Shown: positions 12,201-27,200 of the stretch, piece after piece
Layout of the letters: each line of letters opens with the position of its first letter
How positions within the stretch are numbered: position 1 is the first letter of the stretch
Assembly: GCA_903813345.2 (NCBI GenBank)
Contig: CAIIXF020000006.1
Span: forward strand, 31,292,024-31,356,023
DNA length: 64,000 nt
Source: Owenia fusiformis
Lineage: Eukaryota; Annelida; Polychaeta; Sabellida; Oweniidae
Reading direction: 5' to 3'
Made by a program: the position numbers and the translations under genes
The notes under the pieces: generated by a model
Seen by the model: only the letters and a program-made list of their open reading frames with translations
Databases searched by the model: none
What the model was told of the DNA's origin: nothing

Positions 12201-15200
12201 TCAATTACCGAATTCCAATCAATTATACTCATTACTTTGGTTAAAATTGAAAAATTTAGATTTTAGAATTGCGAATTCCTGCAAAGCAGCCATTTTGAAT
12301 TTTCTGAGGTACAAATCTGAAAAATAATAGCATAATTGTGATCTACTCCAAAATTCCTTCAATTTGAGTATAATATAGCCATACTTTGAAGGGATCGAAA
12401 AATGATTGCGAAATCGTACATTAGACGGCCATTTTGAATTTTACGAGGCTCGAATCAGAAAAAAGATACAATATTTGCAATCTACTCTTAATTGCCTTTC
12501 ATTTGAGTATAATAAAGCTATACTTCAGAAAGATCTAAAAATTAGCGAAAATTTCTGTTTTCCTGACCCCCCATACACGGCCCCTGGGGGTCAGGATGAA
12601 AAACACGGAATATATGTGAAATAGATAGATGTTGCGAGTATACTACCAAAATTTCAAACAATAATATTAATTACTTTGGTTTAGAATGAAAAATTTATGA
12701 TTTTGCGAAAAAGTCCCGTCATTTTTAAAGCGGCGGCCATCTTGAAAAAATTTTTTTTGCGTAAAATTATTCATCAATATACATCTTTCAACCAAATATA
12801 AAGAAAATCCGTCTACTAATATTTGAGTTATCTTCCGGACAGACGGACAGACGGAGTGACTGACTGACGGACTGACAGACTAACGGACTGACGGACGGAG
12901 GGCTTCACTATATCCCTACCGAACTTCGTTTGTTGGGATAATTACATCAAATCAGTTGTGATAATCTAGGGACTGACACAATTGTTTTTTTGGAGATAGC
13001 AAATAAGTACATGTGTCATGTTGAGCCAAATCTATCAATAATTACATCAACTAGACATCATCAGATACCAGCAGCAGCAGCTAAAATCAACATAGGGAGA
13101 ATGCAAATAGAGGGAGGTGGGAGACCTTCATACATCTTCCAAGATGTCATAATAAGGTCTAGCAACCAAGTATGGAGTCAACATTGGTACAATCAATCAA
13201 TGCCCATATGTATACAAATATGCTTATTCGGCAAGTTTGTGGAAAGTGTGGCCCCTCTCTATAGGGAAAACCTCTGGACAAGGAAACTTTCTTCCAGACC
13301 CAAGAGCATTCCCTGTTCGCAGGTTTTACTGTAATATTAATGGAAACGTAACTTGACTTTATTTCCAATATCTCCAAATTTTCTCAATTTTTTTCCTCAA
13401 TTACAATAGGTCGAAAATTGATGATTTTGATGAATTTTTGAAAATCGTCATTCCCATGTAATCCAATGGGAAATGAAGGGTTCGGGGCAAATCAGAAATC
13501 AGGATATCTTTTCAGTAAAAGATTCAGCAAAAATATTTTTACATAGAAAATTGAATTGTCTAACCTTTTTGAACACTGAGTGTTTAGTTTATTTGATGAA
13601 TATTAAAGTTACAGCGCTTCAAAGTCATTTTTGAAAACAATTTTTCGCCTCCTGTGTTATTTCAATGGGAGAGGTTTTTTGAAAAACAATTTTGACTTTA
13701 AAGCCCTATAACTTTGTTGAACCTGAAGAAACATATCAAATTTTTGTTAAATAAAGTTAGCAAATTCAATTGCCTGCCTAACTCGTACTTTTTGCAAGGA
13801 CTCGGATTGATGGATATTCTATCATATGAATTGCGGCAAACCTACCATTTCCCATTGGTTGACATGGGAATGTCGATTTTCAAAAATTCATCAAATTTAT
13901 CATCAATTTTCGACCTATTGTAATTGAGGAAAAAATTGAGAAAATTTGGAGGTATTGGAATTAAAGTCAAATTTCGTTTCAAAATTCAAAGGTAAAGAGG
14001 CTTTAACACGTAGTTCAATGGGGGAAAAAAGGTTGCCAAACTTATGGAGGGGAGTGTATCGCTAAAAGGTGGCGCATTTGTTTTTTAAGGGTATCGCGTG
14101 AATGTAACTTTGATTCCCCGGATTATAAGATAATATTCTAATTAAAGTTATATATCATTTTAAAGCTGTTTCGATGAAGTTTTTAGATCAACTACACCCC
14201 GTTCACGATTCTTGCGCGTTCTTTTTTTAAAAAAAGAGTTTTAAACCAAAATATCTGGAAAAAAGCGCAAATATCCCTTGTTGACACGTTACATTTTGAA
14301 TTATTTTTCGTCTTTAAACGCTCATAACTCAAACAATATATGACTATTATACTTATTTTTCGTCTTGATAAAGGTAGATGGAAGTTTTATTTCAAAAGAT
14401 GAATTTTAGTAAGCGTCCCATATTGTGACGTCATAGAGTTTGTAAAATAGAATCTGTCGACAGCGACCTTTTTTGCTCATTTTTCTGTTACCTTCAACTT
14501 TTCAGGTGTACATTAAACAAAAAATACGAGATCAATTTTTAATAAATCATACATGATTATTTTGCTCTTAAACTCTAGTTTATTAATAAATAGTTGATTT
14601 TGTTCGCAGAAGTATGTGTTTTCTGTTGTATGTGGAAAAGTGGAGGACGAAAGGTTTTCAAAATTCATTAAAATAGGGCTAATTTACGCCATTCGCCTAT
14701 TTTCAAGCACAGCAACACGTATATTTATTTCACCTAAAATATCAATTGATTCGTGTTTTATGATGCTCCTATCCCATTGTTAATACATATACGATATCAG
14801 AGTTATACGCCTTAAATATTTTGAGATATAGAGGCAAATGTGGAGGACGAAAGGATTTCCATGTGTGTACATTTTTCTCAAAAAACGTCACATTCTGTGG
14901 TGTTAAAAAGCGAAAATGTGTTACAATGCGTGCGCGACCTTTTTGCGACACGTCTATACATTTTGCATAAACCACTGTTGGCCAAATTAAAAACTTGTTC
15001 AATAAGAATTAATGTAGATTTTCAAAAATGTAGGTAGATATATGACTTTCCAGAATAAATATTCTTCTAGATGAACACAATGTAAGTGAAACAACATATT
15101 AAATATCATACTTTTCGGACAACAGACTGCAAATCTGTCTGTTGGTGATATATTGCATTCAAATCCACTTGGACAATCCTGTCTTGAAGGTCCGCGCCCA

Positions 15201-18200
15201 CAGAATATTGGCTTTCTATCCCGACCTTTAGCCATAGCAGACCGTCTACACTTCATCATCTCTGGGTTAGCTGTAGGTATAAATGATCACAATTCTACAT
15301 CCCTGTCTATGAGTTTGGTAACCGAAATACCACAATTAATGACACATTTGATGAAATGATGAAGTGCTTACTGCAGGTTTTAACACGTGCTTCAAAGGAG
15401 CTCTTCGGCATCCTAACTTTTGGAGAGGATTTACATAGGAATTGGCAACCAACTTGGCCCAAGTGCAATTTTCATTGACTTTTCGTGTTACATTTCGTTA
15501 GTCCTCAAGAAATACGGTGAGACTTTGCCCACCTTCAGACTCAATGACACCCAGAAAGCACATATACAATTGATTGTATGGTGTGAACATGCCTTCCAAA
15601 TAATTATCAAATATTCAATTTGTTGTACTCACCTCCTGATCATTTGCAGCCCTGGTTCAACAGCATGAAAAGGTAAATTGGGAGTTTTGATTTTAAAGAT
15701 CTGGTGACATTTTCGGGTTTGTGTAAAAAACCGGGTGACCGGGTACTTAACGTTCCTAGCAGGGTTAGGAATTTTTTTAAATTTATAACGTTGGATCTGG
15801 ACGATACATGTACGTTATTTTCGACGTCGGTAATGAACCGATTTAGTGAGAACATATTGACCTCTTTGTAACGTTTCCTTGACTCACAAATGTTTTGAAG
15901 CCATTTCCACAATGTTGAAATTCAACCATCCATCGACGTTTTGCTGAATATTTAAATAACGTCAGATCAATACGGTCCATGAACGTCATTATTGACGTCA
16001 CGTTTTGAGGTTATTTCAAATCGAAAAAACGTTTCAACAATGTTAAATTTTAACGTTAACAATACGTCGGAAATGAACCGACTTAGTGAGAACACAAAGT
16101 TTTTGTCATGTTTTTTTCCACCAACAAATATTTTGATATTAAAAGCCTGTTTTGACAACGTTGAATTTTAACGTTTGAGTTACGTCACATATGGACCGAT
16201 GTAGTAAAAAATCAAACGTTCCTGTTTGTTATGTTTTCCACACTAACAAACTTTACGGACACGTTACAACAACGTTCTTTTTATACCATCAATAGATGTC
16301 TCATGTTTACGTTGCCTCGATGTGTAAAGAACGAAAATGTGCAACGTCTTCTACGAACTTATATGCTACTTATGAGCAACGTGACATGGACGTCACTGTT
16401 TGCTGGATCGATTATTTTAAAAAATGCTCTGTCTCGTATAGGGTAAAAATATCGAACAGCAGTGCACTCGGTAGGCTAAGTCTGTCAAGTCAATTCGCTA
16501 CTATATATCGGGGGAAACGTTGAACTTTGAAAGTTGGTAACCCTGCTAGGAACATTAGGTACCCGGTCGACCGGGTACCCGGTTACCCGGTCACCCGGTT
16601 ACCCGGTCACCCGGTTTTTTACACAAACCCGACATTTTCTCTACCTGCATATGAACATTCTAAAATAACTTTCTAAAATAACATATTTTAACATACCTAT
16701 GCATGTTGCTATAGCAGGGCAAGTTGGCTCATTGCATTTTACAAAGTTTGTTTCACATATCAATCCTCGCTTACATTTCTTCACCTACAATGTATTTATG
16801 TGTGCACAACATTTTATAAGAATAACAAAAAGGTATGATTTCAAACTTTTGTAAAAGTTATTCTAGTTTAATGAAGAAACATACGAATAAGAATGTAAAA
16901 ATCATACTTTAAAATTGTCCCCTTAATACATGAAAATATACATCTAAGCCCTTCATTTTGTAATATGCATCTCATAATGTTAATCATAAGTAGCTAGCTA
17001 CATGTTAAATATTTTACAAAGTGCAAGCACCTTTGTTGGAAGGTTGGGTAAATGTGAAGAGGTGCGTTTTGGTGAATTTTGTTTATGGTCAAAATTTCTA
17101 AAATATCTTATAAACTGTCAAAATTGCCCCCTGAACATGAAAGCATTATCTAATCAGCTTTGTAACCAACATACTTATGTAATGTATTAAAAGTAAAAAA
17201 GTACGGAGAATTATCAAAATTAAGTTGTTCAATTTTGAAGAAATTAACTTCTAATTTACATCCTCGATTGCAATTATGTTGCTATGGAAATGACATAACT
17301 AATTTGAGAGTTCCTCCACAGTGCACATGCGTCAAGTCAAATCAAAAATCATACTTATCTAGTACCTTGCAAGGGTCTTTGTTGCATTTACACGTAGGGC
17401 ACATCTTGTCATCCAACTTATGACCAAATCTTCCACAGTCTACGTCACAAGGTAGTTCAGGACAAGTATCTTTAGCTTATAATAGAAAAATGTTTATTGC
17501 ATGTTAAACCTTTATGCATTTAATTTTGAGAAACTATTTTAACTCTAGTGTAGCGTAACTACAAGTGATTCATTGCAGATTCACTTGCCACATTTTAATG
17601 AAGTAAAAACGAAGATTAAGAAATTAAATGAAAACAAAAAAAACATTTATCATAAATCCATTCTATGGCCGTGTAGGATTCAAGGTTATAAAGTCGACTG
17701 TGTGTGGATCGCTACTTACCTTTACATACTGCTACTGGGTTACAGGGAAGTTTTTTACAAATCACTTTCTCTAATACACATACTTCGTCCTTTGAACATC
17801 GCTTAGCCTATAAAAGTTAATCTTTCTAAACTACGTATACATTTCAGATCCAGTTATTCTAACAACATGACGTCATTAAAGAGTGTTTATCCATTTTGCA
17901 CCTATGGTTCATACATTGCACCAGTGCGTGTAGTATTAATATAATTACCTTTCATTTGCATAGCTAGATTGCTTTACATAAGTAATCAAACTACCACGTA
18001 TCAATGTGTATACATTCATACATTACGCAGATTTGTGTAGCCATCATTTAGTTTTATTATAATATACTTTAAACAAAAACATTACATTACCTCACATGGG
18101 TTTACGCATGTAGGAAACTCTGGACAAGGAGGCACTAAACATGGAGCAACTTTCATCTCACAAAACTCACCACTCGGACATGTCTTATTCTACAAAGAGG

Positions 18201-21200
18201 AAAATGTAGTTCGTGATCTGTTAAGATTGTAATTAAAAATAAAAAATTGAGTACAATATTTGAAGGGAATTGATCAAATACAGGGTGTCAAATAAGTCCC
18301 GTCCCCCCCCCTGCTACAGCTAAAACCTTAACAGAAGGTACCTAGTGTGATATACCATTGGAAAGATCACCCAAAGTTATGTTAACTCACCAACTCTCAA
18401 GTATTTTGGATGAAATCTACCTGTATTTTTATGATGTCTTTTAAAATTAACGTGCCCTCCTTTAAGTAGCTTTTTGCGTCAAAAAGACAAGGATATGACC
18501 TCAGAAATACATCAAAAAGTTAATCTTTTTCACATTCCACTTGTTACAAAAAGGTTTTCACCACTTTCCTTGCAACTCTATTTTCTACACATCTAACCCT
18601 ATCCAGGAATAGGTTAAATTCATCGCCATAAACATATTTAGTCATATTTTAGTCCCGTGACATCTCTTATACACGATTCTTAAAATCGTGCCAAATACGC
18701 CAAATTGCCATGTTTCTAGGCATATGGTCACCTCAATTGATACAATGTAAAAATTTCTGAGATTGATTGACATGTGTCAGATATATGCCAATCAACGTAA
18801 CTTTGGAAGACCTTTCCAATGATATATCTCACTTGGTACCAAATATCTTGGTTTTGACTGTAGAGGGGGACGGGACTTATTTGACACCCTGTATATTCAA
18901 CATTTTTTATCCTAAGTGAATTTTTTACAGTTAGATTTAAACTTTTCTGAATGGACTAAACTTGAAGGTAAACCGATGTTGATTGGAACCGTATTTAAAA
19001 CACCCAAATCACATTACAACTGTTAATTTGCTAAGTGCAAGTGCACGATCTAACACCAGTCATTGTATTTTTCCGATTTTGCAATCTGAGTGTCATGTGC
19101 ATTCATTATCTTCTCATAACGCCCTATCAGAATGATAATGTCCCAACTCACATTTTTGAAAAAATTGAGATTTTGACAGAGTTCCCCTGTACAAATCACC
19201 TTCTTTCTTCCTGTGCGATTTCCTTCCCTTATTGATTCCCTCAATAGCCAGCTTTTCAGTGTCAAATTGTCCTACAGTAACTCCATAAAAGGAGGAGGGA
19301 AATTAGCGCAACAGATTTTGGACAGTCATATGTTGGATTTTGGCCATTTCCTGGGGATTTAAACAGGTGCATATGTTAGGCCAATGCATCACCTCCAGGA
19401 AAAATCACTTCTAGAGATGATAAAATAATTTCGACTTTGAGACAGGGTAGATGCAAACAACCCACCCACTTGTTTTTTCTGAAATGTTTTTTCTGATTTT
19501 CAACCCCTTCCATCCCTGCTTTTTTAATTTTTCTTTGCATCAATATGTTGCGTTTTGACACACAGTTAATCCCTTAAAAGTAATAAGTGATTCCTTTTAG
19601 ATAAAGTGGAAATCAATAGTTCCCATGTTATTTTCCCATAGGGAAAAATCATTGCTTTCAGCTAAGTTTGGTCACCCATAATGGGTATCTTTAAAACCCC
19701 TGAAGGAATCACTTATTCCTTTAAAGTGGTTAACAAAAACATTACATTACCTCACATGGGTTTACACATGTAGGAAACTCTGGACAAGGAGGCACTAAAC
19801 ATGGAGCAACTTTCATCTCACAAAACTCACCACTCGGACATGTCTTATTCTACAAAGAGGAAAATGTATTTGAAGGGAATTGATCTTATCCTAAGTGATT
19901 TTTTACAGTTAGATTTAAACTATATACAGTATATAGCAGACCCCGTTTTAAACGTATCAGCAACTTTATGGATTTCACCTTCAAACTCAACACTTAATGG
20001 ATGTAATTGTCTAGCTGACTTTGTCAATATTTTCTGAATGTACTAAACTTGAAGATAAACTGATGTTGATTGGAACCGTATTTAAAACACCCAAATTACA
20101 TTACAACTGTTAATTTGCTAAGTGCTAGTGCACGACCTAACACCAGTCATTGTATTTTTCCGATTTTGCAATCTGACTTCATTCGTCTTCTTCTCACAAC
20201 GTCCTATCAGAATGATAATGTCCAAACTCACACTTTTAAAAAAATTTAGATTTTCACAGAGTTCCCCCTGTACAAATCATCTTCTTTCTTCCTGTGCGAT
20301 TTCCTTCCCTTATTGATTCCCTCAATAGCCAGCTTTTCAGTGTCAAATTGTCCAAACTCCATAAAATTTCAAAAATCGAATTTAACTTCTATGTCTTATG
20401 CACCATGTTTAACCAATCAAATTGTTTGAATTACATCATGTCACCAGGAATAATCATATTAGATATATATATGATATTACAATTTTAAACTTAGATTTGA
20501 ATTTATTTTTCTAAAATGAATAGAGTTTGTGACCATTGAAAATACATAGCGAAATGGGTACCCCGTCTTTAATCTTTCGATGTTACGAAAAATTGGAAAT
20601 TAAATTGTTCTTTTTCCATTTTTAATATGCTCAAAAACTGTTTTAGAAAATCTTGAAATTCATGAAATCTTTGTTGTATCTACACAATTGATGACAAAAA
20701 CAATGTAAAGATTTCATACATGACAGATGGATACTATTACAGTTACAGATGTCTATATAAACTTTCAAAAATTGATTTCTCAGTTTCACGAAAAATGTGA
20801 GTTGGGACATTATTATTCTGATAGGACGACATTTACTTTTCAACATACTTTCCATGAATTTGAACATATTTTTTGTGCCGCTTTACCCATGAATGAAATG
20901 CATTAGTTGAAAACACCCTTAAATATTTGCCATATTAACAGTTGTAACGTGATTTGTGTGTTTTGAATACAGTTCCAGGTGGCTGGGTCACCATATTATA
21001 TTCTCGAAAAAAACTAGATAAATCAACTTAGACAAAATGTTGATCTTCATTATTTGAAAGGTTTCATTAAAAAATAGCAAAGTAAGAGCGAGCCGTCCAA
21101 GACTTTTGGATCACCCCTCGTATTATGTTTTAAATTACATTGTACCATTGGTTTCTATGACTCAAGTTTTGAAATGCATTTTTCTCTGAACACTTCCATG

Positions 21201-24200
21201 CATCGATGGGTTCATTTCTCGCTTATCCATTAATCAATTTTCTTAATTTTCGACAAAAACAGATGCGGATGAATGCTATGAATGCTGAAATTTAATCTTA
21301 AATAACGATTTTCAGAACACTCTTTTAAATTAAAAAGAGAATTACATATCACATTTGATAACATTGGACAAGACTACAATTCAAGCCAATTAATGGGTTT
21401 AAACTTTATATGGGGCCTTTATTAATTAGAATACTCGTAGTATGTTTTTTATGTTTTGTACTGATTATTTATTACTAACTGCCCCAGCTAACAATTTTAC
21501 GTTGTGATAACGTCGTCAGAATATATGTCTCAAGTTGTAGCAACGTTAAATATGGAACGTTGTAGGTACAGGAAGGTGTGGACTCGCACAGATGTTTAAA
21601 GAACGTTACATTTGACTTAAATATCACGTGTCAGGAACGTAGTAGCGACCTTAACAATTACGTCGCCAAAATAACGAAACTGTAACGTACTTACATTACG
21701 TCATATATACGTGGCCAATCTAAATTTCTGGTAACGTTGATATGGAACGTTGTAGGTACAGGAAGGTGTGGACTCGCATAGATGTTTAAAGAACGTTACA
21801 TTTGACTTAAATATCACGTGTCAGGAACGTAGTAGCGACCTTAACAATTACGTCACCAAAATAACGAAAATGTAACGTACTTACATTACGTCATAAATAC
21901 GTGGCCAATCTAAATTTCTGGTAACGTTGATATGGAACGTTGTAGGTACAGGAAGGTGTGGACTCGCACAGATGTTTAAAGAACGTTACATTTGACTTAA
22001 ATATCACGTGTCAGGAACGTAGTAGCGACCTTAACAATAACGTCGCCAAAATAACGAAACTGTAACGTACTTACATTACGTCATATATACGTGGCCAATC
22101 TAAATTTGTGGTAACGTTGATATGGAACGTTGTAGGTACAGGAAGGTGTGGACTCGCATAGATGTTTAAAGAACGTTACATTTGACTTAAATATCACGTG
22201 TCAGGAACGTAGTAGCGACCTTAACAATTACGTCACCAAAATAACGAAAATGTAACGTACTTACATTACGTCATAAATACGTGGCCAATCTAAATTTCTG
22301 GTAACGTTGATATGGAACGTTGTAGGTACAGGAAGGTGTGGACTCGCACAGATGTTTAAAGAACGTAACATTTGACTTAAATATCACGTGCCAGGAACGT
22401 AGAACCAACCTAAACGATGACTTCGCCAAAATAACGAAATGTAACGTACTTACATTACGTCATAAATACGTGGCCAATCTAAATTTCTGGTAACGTTGAT
22501 ATGGAACGTTGTAGGTACAGGAAGGTGTGGACTCGCACAGATGTTTAAAGAACGTTACATTTGACTTAAATATCACGTGTCAGGAACGTAGTAGCGACCT
22601 TAACAATTACGTCGCCAAAATAACGAAACTGTAACGTACTTACATTACGTCATATATACGTGGCCAATCTAAATTTGTGGTAACGTTGATATGGAACGTT
22701 GTAGGTACAGGAAGGTGTGGACTCGCATAGATGTTTAAAGAACGTACATTTGACTTAAATATCACGTGTCAGGAACGTAGTAGCGACCTTAACAATTACG
22801 TCACCAAAATAACGAAAATGTAACGTACTTACATTACGTCATATATACGTGGCCAATCTAAATTTCTGGTAACGTTGATATGGAACGTTGTAGGTACAGG
22901 AAGGTGTGGACTCGCACAGATGTTTAAAGAACGTTACATTTGACTTAAATATCACGTGCCAGGAACGTGGAACCAACCTAAACGATGACTTCGCCAAAAT
23001 AACGAAAATGTAACGTACTTACATTACGTCATAAATACGTGGCCAATCTAAATTTCTGATACGTTAATTATGGAACGTTGTAGGTACAGGAAGTTGTGGA
23101 CTCGCACAGATGTTCAAAGAACGTTACATTTGACTTAAATATCACGTGCCAGGAACGTAGAACCAACCTAAACGATAACTTCGCAAAAATAACGAGACTG
23201 TAATGTGCTTATGCAACGTCACATATACCTGGCCAGTTTTAAGTTCTGGTACGTTAATTATGGAACGTTGTAGGTACAGGAAGTTGTGGACTCGCACAGA
23301 TGTTTAAAGAACGTTACATTTGACTTAAATATTACGTGCCAGGAATGTAGAACCAACCTTAACAATGACTTCGCAAAAATAGTGAGACTGTAATGTGCTT
23401 ATGCAACGTAACATATACCTGGCCAGTTTAAAGTTCTGGTAACGTTTGTCTTGGACCGATGTAGGCACAGGAAGGTCTGGACTCGCACAGATGTTTATAC
23501 AACGTTACATTTTACTTAAATATCATGTGCTAGGAATGTAGTAGCAACCTTAACAATGACTCCAAAAATAAAATAACAGACTGTAACGTGCTAATGCAAC
23601 GTCACATATACGTGGCCAAGTTAAAGTTCTGGTAACATTAACTATAGAACGTTGTAGGCAAAGGAAAGTGTGGACACGCATAAATGAGTATACAAGTTAC
23701 GTTCGACTTAGATATCACGAGCCAGGAATGTAGTACCAACCTTAACAACGACTTTGCCAAAATAAAGAGACTGTAACGTGCTTGTCACATACATGGCAAA
23801 TTCATAACTTCTGGTTACATCAAGTTAGGACAACACATGCAAGGAATGTTCTAGTAACCTTAATTATGCCATCAACAAGATATAGTGATAGTAATGACTA
23901 ACGTCCAGTTAAATGAATCATTACATGAACATAATTTAAAGTTCCTGTACAGGAAGATGTAGACACCGATGTTCAGTAAAATTATATATAACACACTAAG
24001 CCTAACATTTTCACATGTGAAGGTAAAACACAACTAACTTATGCTTTGACTTATTAACAAATGTATATTGTTTTTCCAATAAGAACTTTTTTGAGCATCC
24101 AAATAGAGAATATTGACACACAGAATTGAACTTAAATATAATTACAGTCTCGTATGTCATCTATCAAAAATCTATCCTATCGTTAATAAGTTTTTTTAAG

Positions 24201-27200
24201 TATTTTATTAACCCCTAAACGGTTAAGGGGCAGGGGAGATTTGCCGTTCTGGCTTGTCTTAAATATCACGTGTCAGGAACGTAGTAGCGACCTTAACTTA
24301 ACTTAACCTTAACTTGATAGGCATATTTTAACTAATAAATCGTGACTATATTGTATTTACTGAGGGATATACACTGTATCAAAAATCGAGCATTTAATAA
24401 CTGATTTATCCTCTACTTAGTAGATTATGAGAATTAAATATGCATTGAAATTTCCCATTTTTCCCCAAATTTTTTTTCACATTTTATAAAAAAGATTTTC
24501 ACATTTTTTTCAAATTTTTTTTTCAAATTTTATTTTTCAAAATATGAGTTAGGCTATATGAGTTTGATAATCTCAGAAACTTAAAAACCACTTTAAAACA
24601 CCAAGAAAATGTGTATCTTAAGTATATTTTTGAATTTTGGAACTTTATAAGGTATATGACGTACCAAGAACATCAGTAGGTATGAAATACATCTGTTATG
24701 TACGGTCGGTTTTGGATACAGGGTTTATCCCTCGGGAAATATGTGTATATCCCTTGGTCACTCGGGATATACACATATTTCCCTTGGGATAAAACCTGTA
24801 TCCAAAACCTCCCAGTACATAACCCTTATATATCTCCCGCTCAACTCAGATATCAATTATATTCCCGCATGTTATTTACCTATAACACTACTAAGTATGG
24901 GATTAACCTTTGATGATATATCGATATTTCATTTCCGAGATTGTGCCCAGATCTCGGCAGATCTATTCACCCCCTTTACTATGAATGTAATTATCTATAG
25001 CCTAACTGTTTAGGGGTTATATTGTTATTTTTCTGAACGGGAATGAATAAATATTCTAATTTGAGCTTGAACAAATGCTCTATTAGTTAACATGGTATTG
25101 ATTTTCAAAAAGCAATAATGACCATTTTAAGTTGGGAATAAATCTAGAAAAATTGCATGTTTCAGATATGAAGCCATTATATCTATGCAATCTTAAAAGT
25201 ACTGTCCCGTTACTTGTTATAGAGATAAAAACTGGCTTGCTTCTCGGAACAGATATTGTTTATGCTAAGTGTTCATTTTTCCTTGAAAGCATGAGCTCTC
25301 ATTGGTCCTCATCACTTTCCAAATGTTTTTTCAAATGACTTGTACAGCTCAGTCGTTGTTTCCCTGGTTGCATGTTTAACACATTGCCATTTCTGCTTGT
25401 TTTTGGACATTTTCCTGGAAAAAATCAATCTATTGAAAAGTATGATTGAAATGTAACCTGTATACCCATACCCACTCTGTATATTTTGCAGTGTCATTTT
25501 CAACCAAAATTGAGCTAGCGATCTATTCTTTACAATCTCAGATACAATATGTCTCAAAGGTCTACAATGTGTTGTAAATCAGTAAGTTATTGAGGATTAA
25601 AAGTGCGAAAATCGGGAAAATTTTTTAATTCTTCCAAATATAAATATGGAAGCCATATATATAAAATAAAATACATAATTGTAAAATTCTTTGGTAAAAT
25701 ACTCTAGTATTCCTGAAGTAAAGTCTGCACTTTATATTTTTAGAATAGAATGACAAGGATCTTGCTAGATTTGATTCTGCTGTAAACTTAATATATATAA
25801 AATACTTCTATAATGAATAATAGATTAACCTGGACTTACCGAAGTCACTTTCCTCGCAACTCCCCAAGCTCAGAGGACTCTAGACTGCCTAACTTCCAAA
25901 CCGTCAAATGTTCCATTCTGCTTGTACTGCTAGTTTGTCTGAAATATTTTAGAGACTTGTAGTATAAACATTTTATTAGTTGGTTATCTGAAAATGCACC
26001 TGAGGGTGTAATCTTTCTTCCACCAGATCTGATCTTTGTCTCAGGAGACTTTTTGGGACTACTCTGGGGTAAAACAATCCCTATGCTCATCTGTTTATAG
26101 ATCCCTAGTAGCTTTTTGTACTATCCTTTTGTATTTCTACAGTAGAATCATATAGCCAAAACATTCCTTCGTTGACTCTCATAATCTTCATCCAATGATC
26201 TAACTAGAGATCTATTTATTAAAATATTCTATTGGATAATAATTTGAAATGTTGGAACGGTAGGAAAGTAGATACCTGAGAATGACTCTTAACTTTCTGA
26301 GATAAAATATGGCAGGTCAACTTCGGGTCAGTGTGACACCTCTAGAAATAATATAGGTCTGGGAAAGGTTTAAGGCACACTGCGTCGCTACAGAATGAAT
26401 TGCGCTACTATTTTCACAATTGTATTGATATTTGGTGTCAAATACACATATCTTGGTATATTTGAAGTCCCAAAACTGCTTAGTTTCAGAAATATCCCAA
26501 ATTTAAATTCAAAAATGACCGTTAGCTCCGCACCCTCCGCTCATTTGCTCCGCATCCAATATTTCCCACAGGCTCTGTCTGCATAGGGTGAATTTTGGAA
26601 CATAAATAAATGACATGTGAATTTGCTGAAGTGACGATTTCCCATGTTAAAAATAAGAGAATTTTAGAGAGACCATACATCATGCGATTCATCGCATTCT
26701 ACCCCCACTTTGACAAAAACCCGTATGGCCCAGTTATCTACGCCTGACGTTGTTGGTCTACGACATTTCAGAATCAGGGAGTGGATAACAGGGCCAGACG
26801 AGTTTGGTTACCCCCACTTATGTTTTTTACAAATTTAAGTGGGGGTCGTAGAGTAGATGAGATTACAGTAAAATTTTGAATGTTTGGAACTTCTCTGAAT
26901 CTAAAAAATAAGCAATTAAAGGACCACATTGAAACAGAACATGTAAAAATAGAAACATTTATACATGTTCTTACTTTTGTTTATTTTAGTTTGTTTTGTA
27001 GTTTAGCTATCATATCTGTGACCTCATATTTCAATGCTTCTCTGCCATGTTATTTTCAAAAAAATTAAAGAACTCCCTAAATATAGTATGCTATCTATTC
27101 ACTGGTGATCCGCTCGATTACACTGGTTACCGAAACGGTTCATTTTGGTAACAAAATGTCGGAACGTCGAAGGTACGATTTTTCTTTTTTCCTTATTTCA

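Larger units (their letters stand above)
18070..20355. repeat. Tandem segmental duplication carrying exons 4 and 5
   Basis: The segment at about 18072-18275 plus 18895-19265 is repeated at about 19732-20355 (offset 1660 bp at the exon). Shared sequence includes the whole exon, both splice sites and intron downstream (CCGATTTTGCAATCTGA, AGAATGATAATGTCC). The left copy has gained the MITE; the right copy has its own ~115-bp extra segment at about 19920-20035. The intervening 19266-19731 is unique sequence. Confidence 0.85.

Noticed and set aside
16558-16630. Telomere-like GGTTACCCGG repeats
   Set aside because: Not a TTAGGG-type repeat; it is the expanded inverted end of the Mutator-like element.
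25312-26090. Two minus-strand frames that could be intronic exons of the big gene
   Set aside because: No Cys module, no acceptor/donor in compatible phase, no recognised domain.
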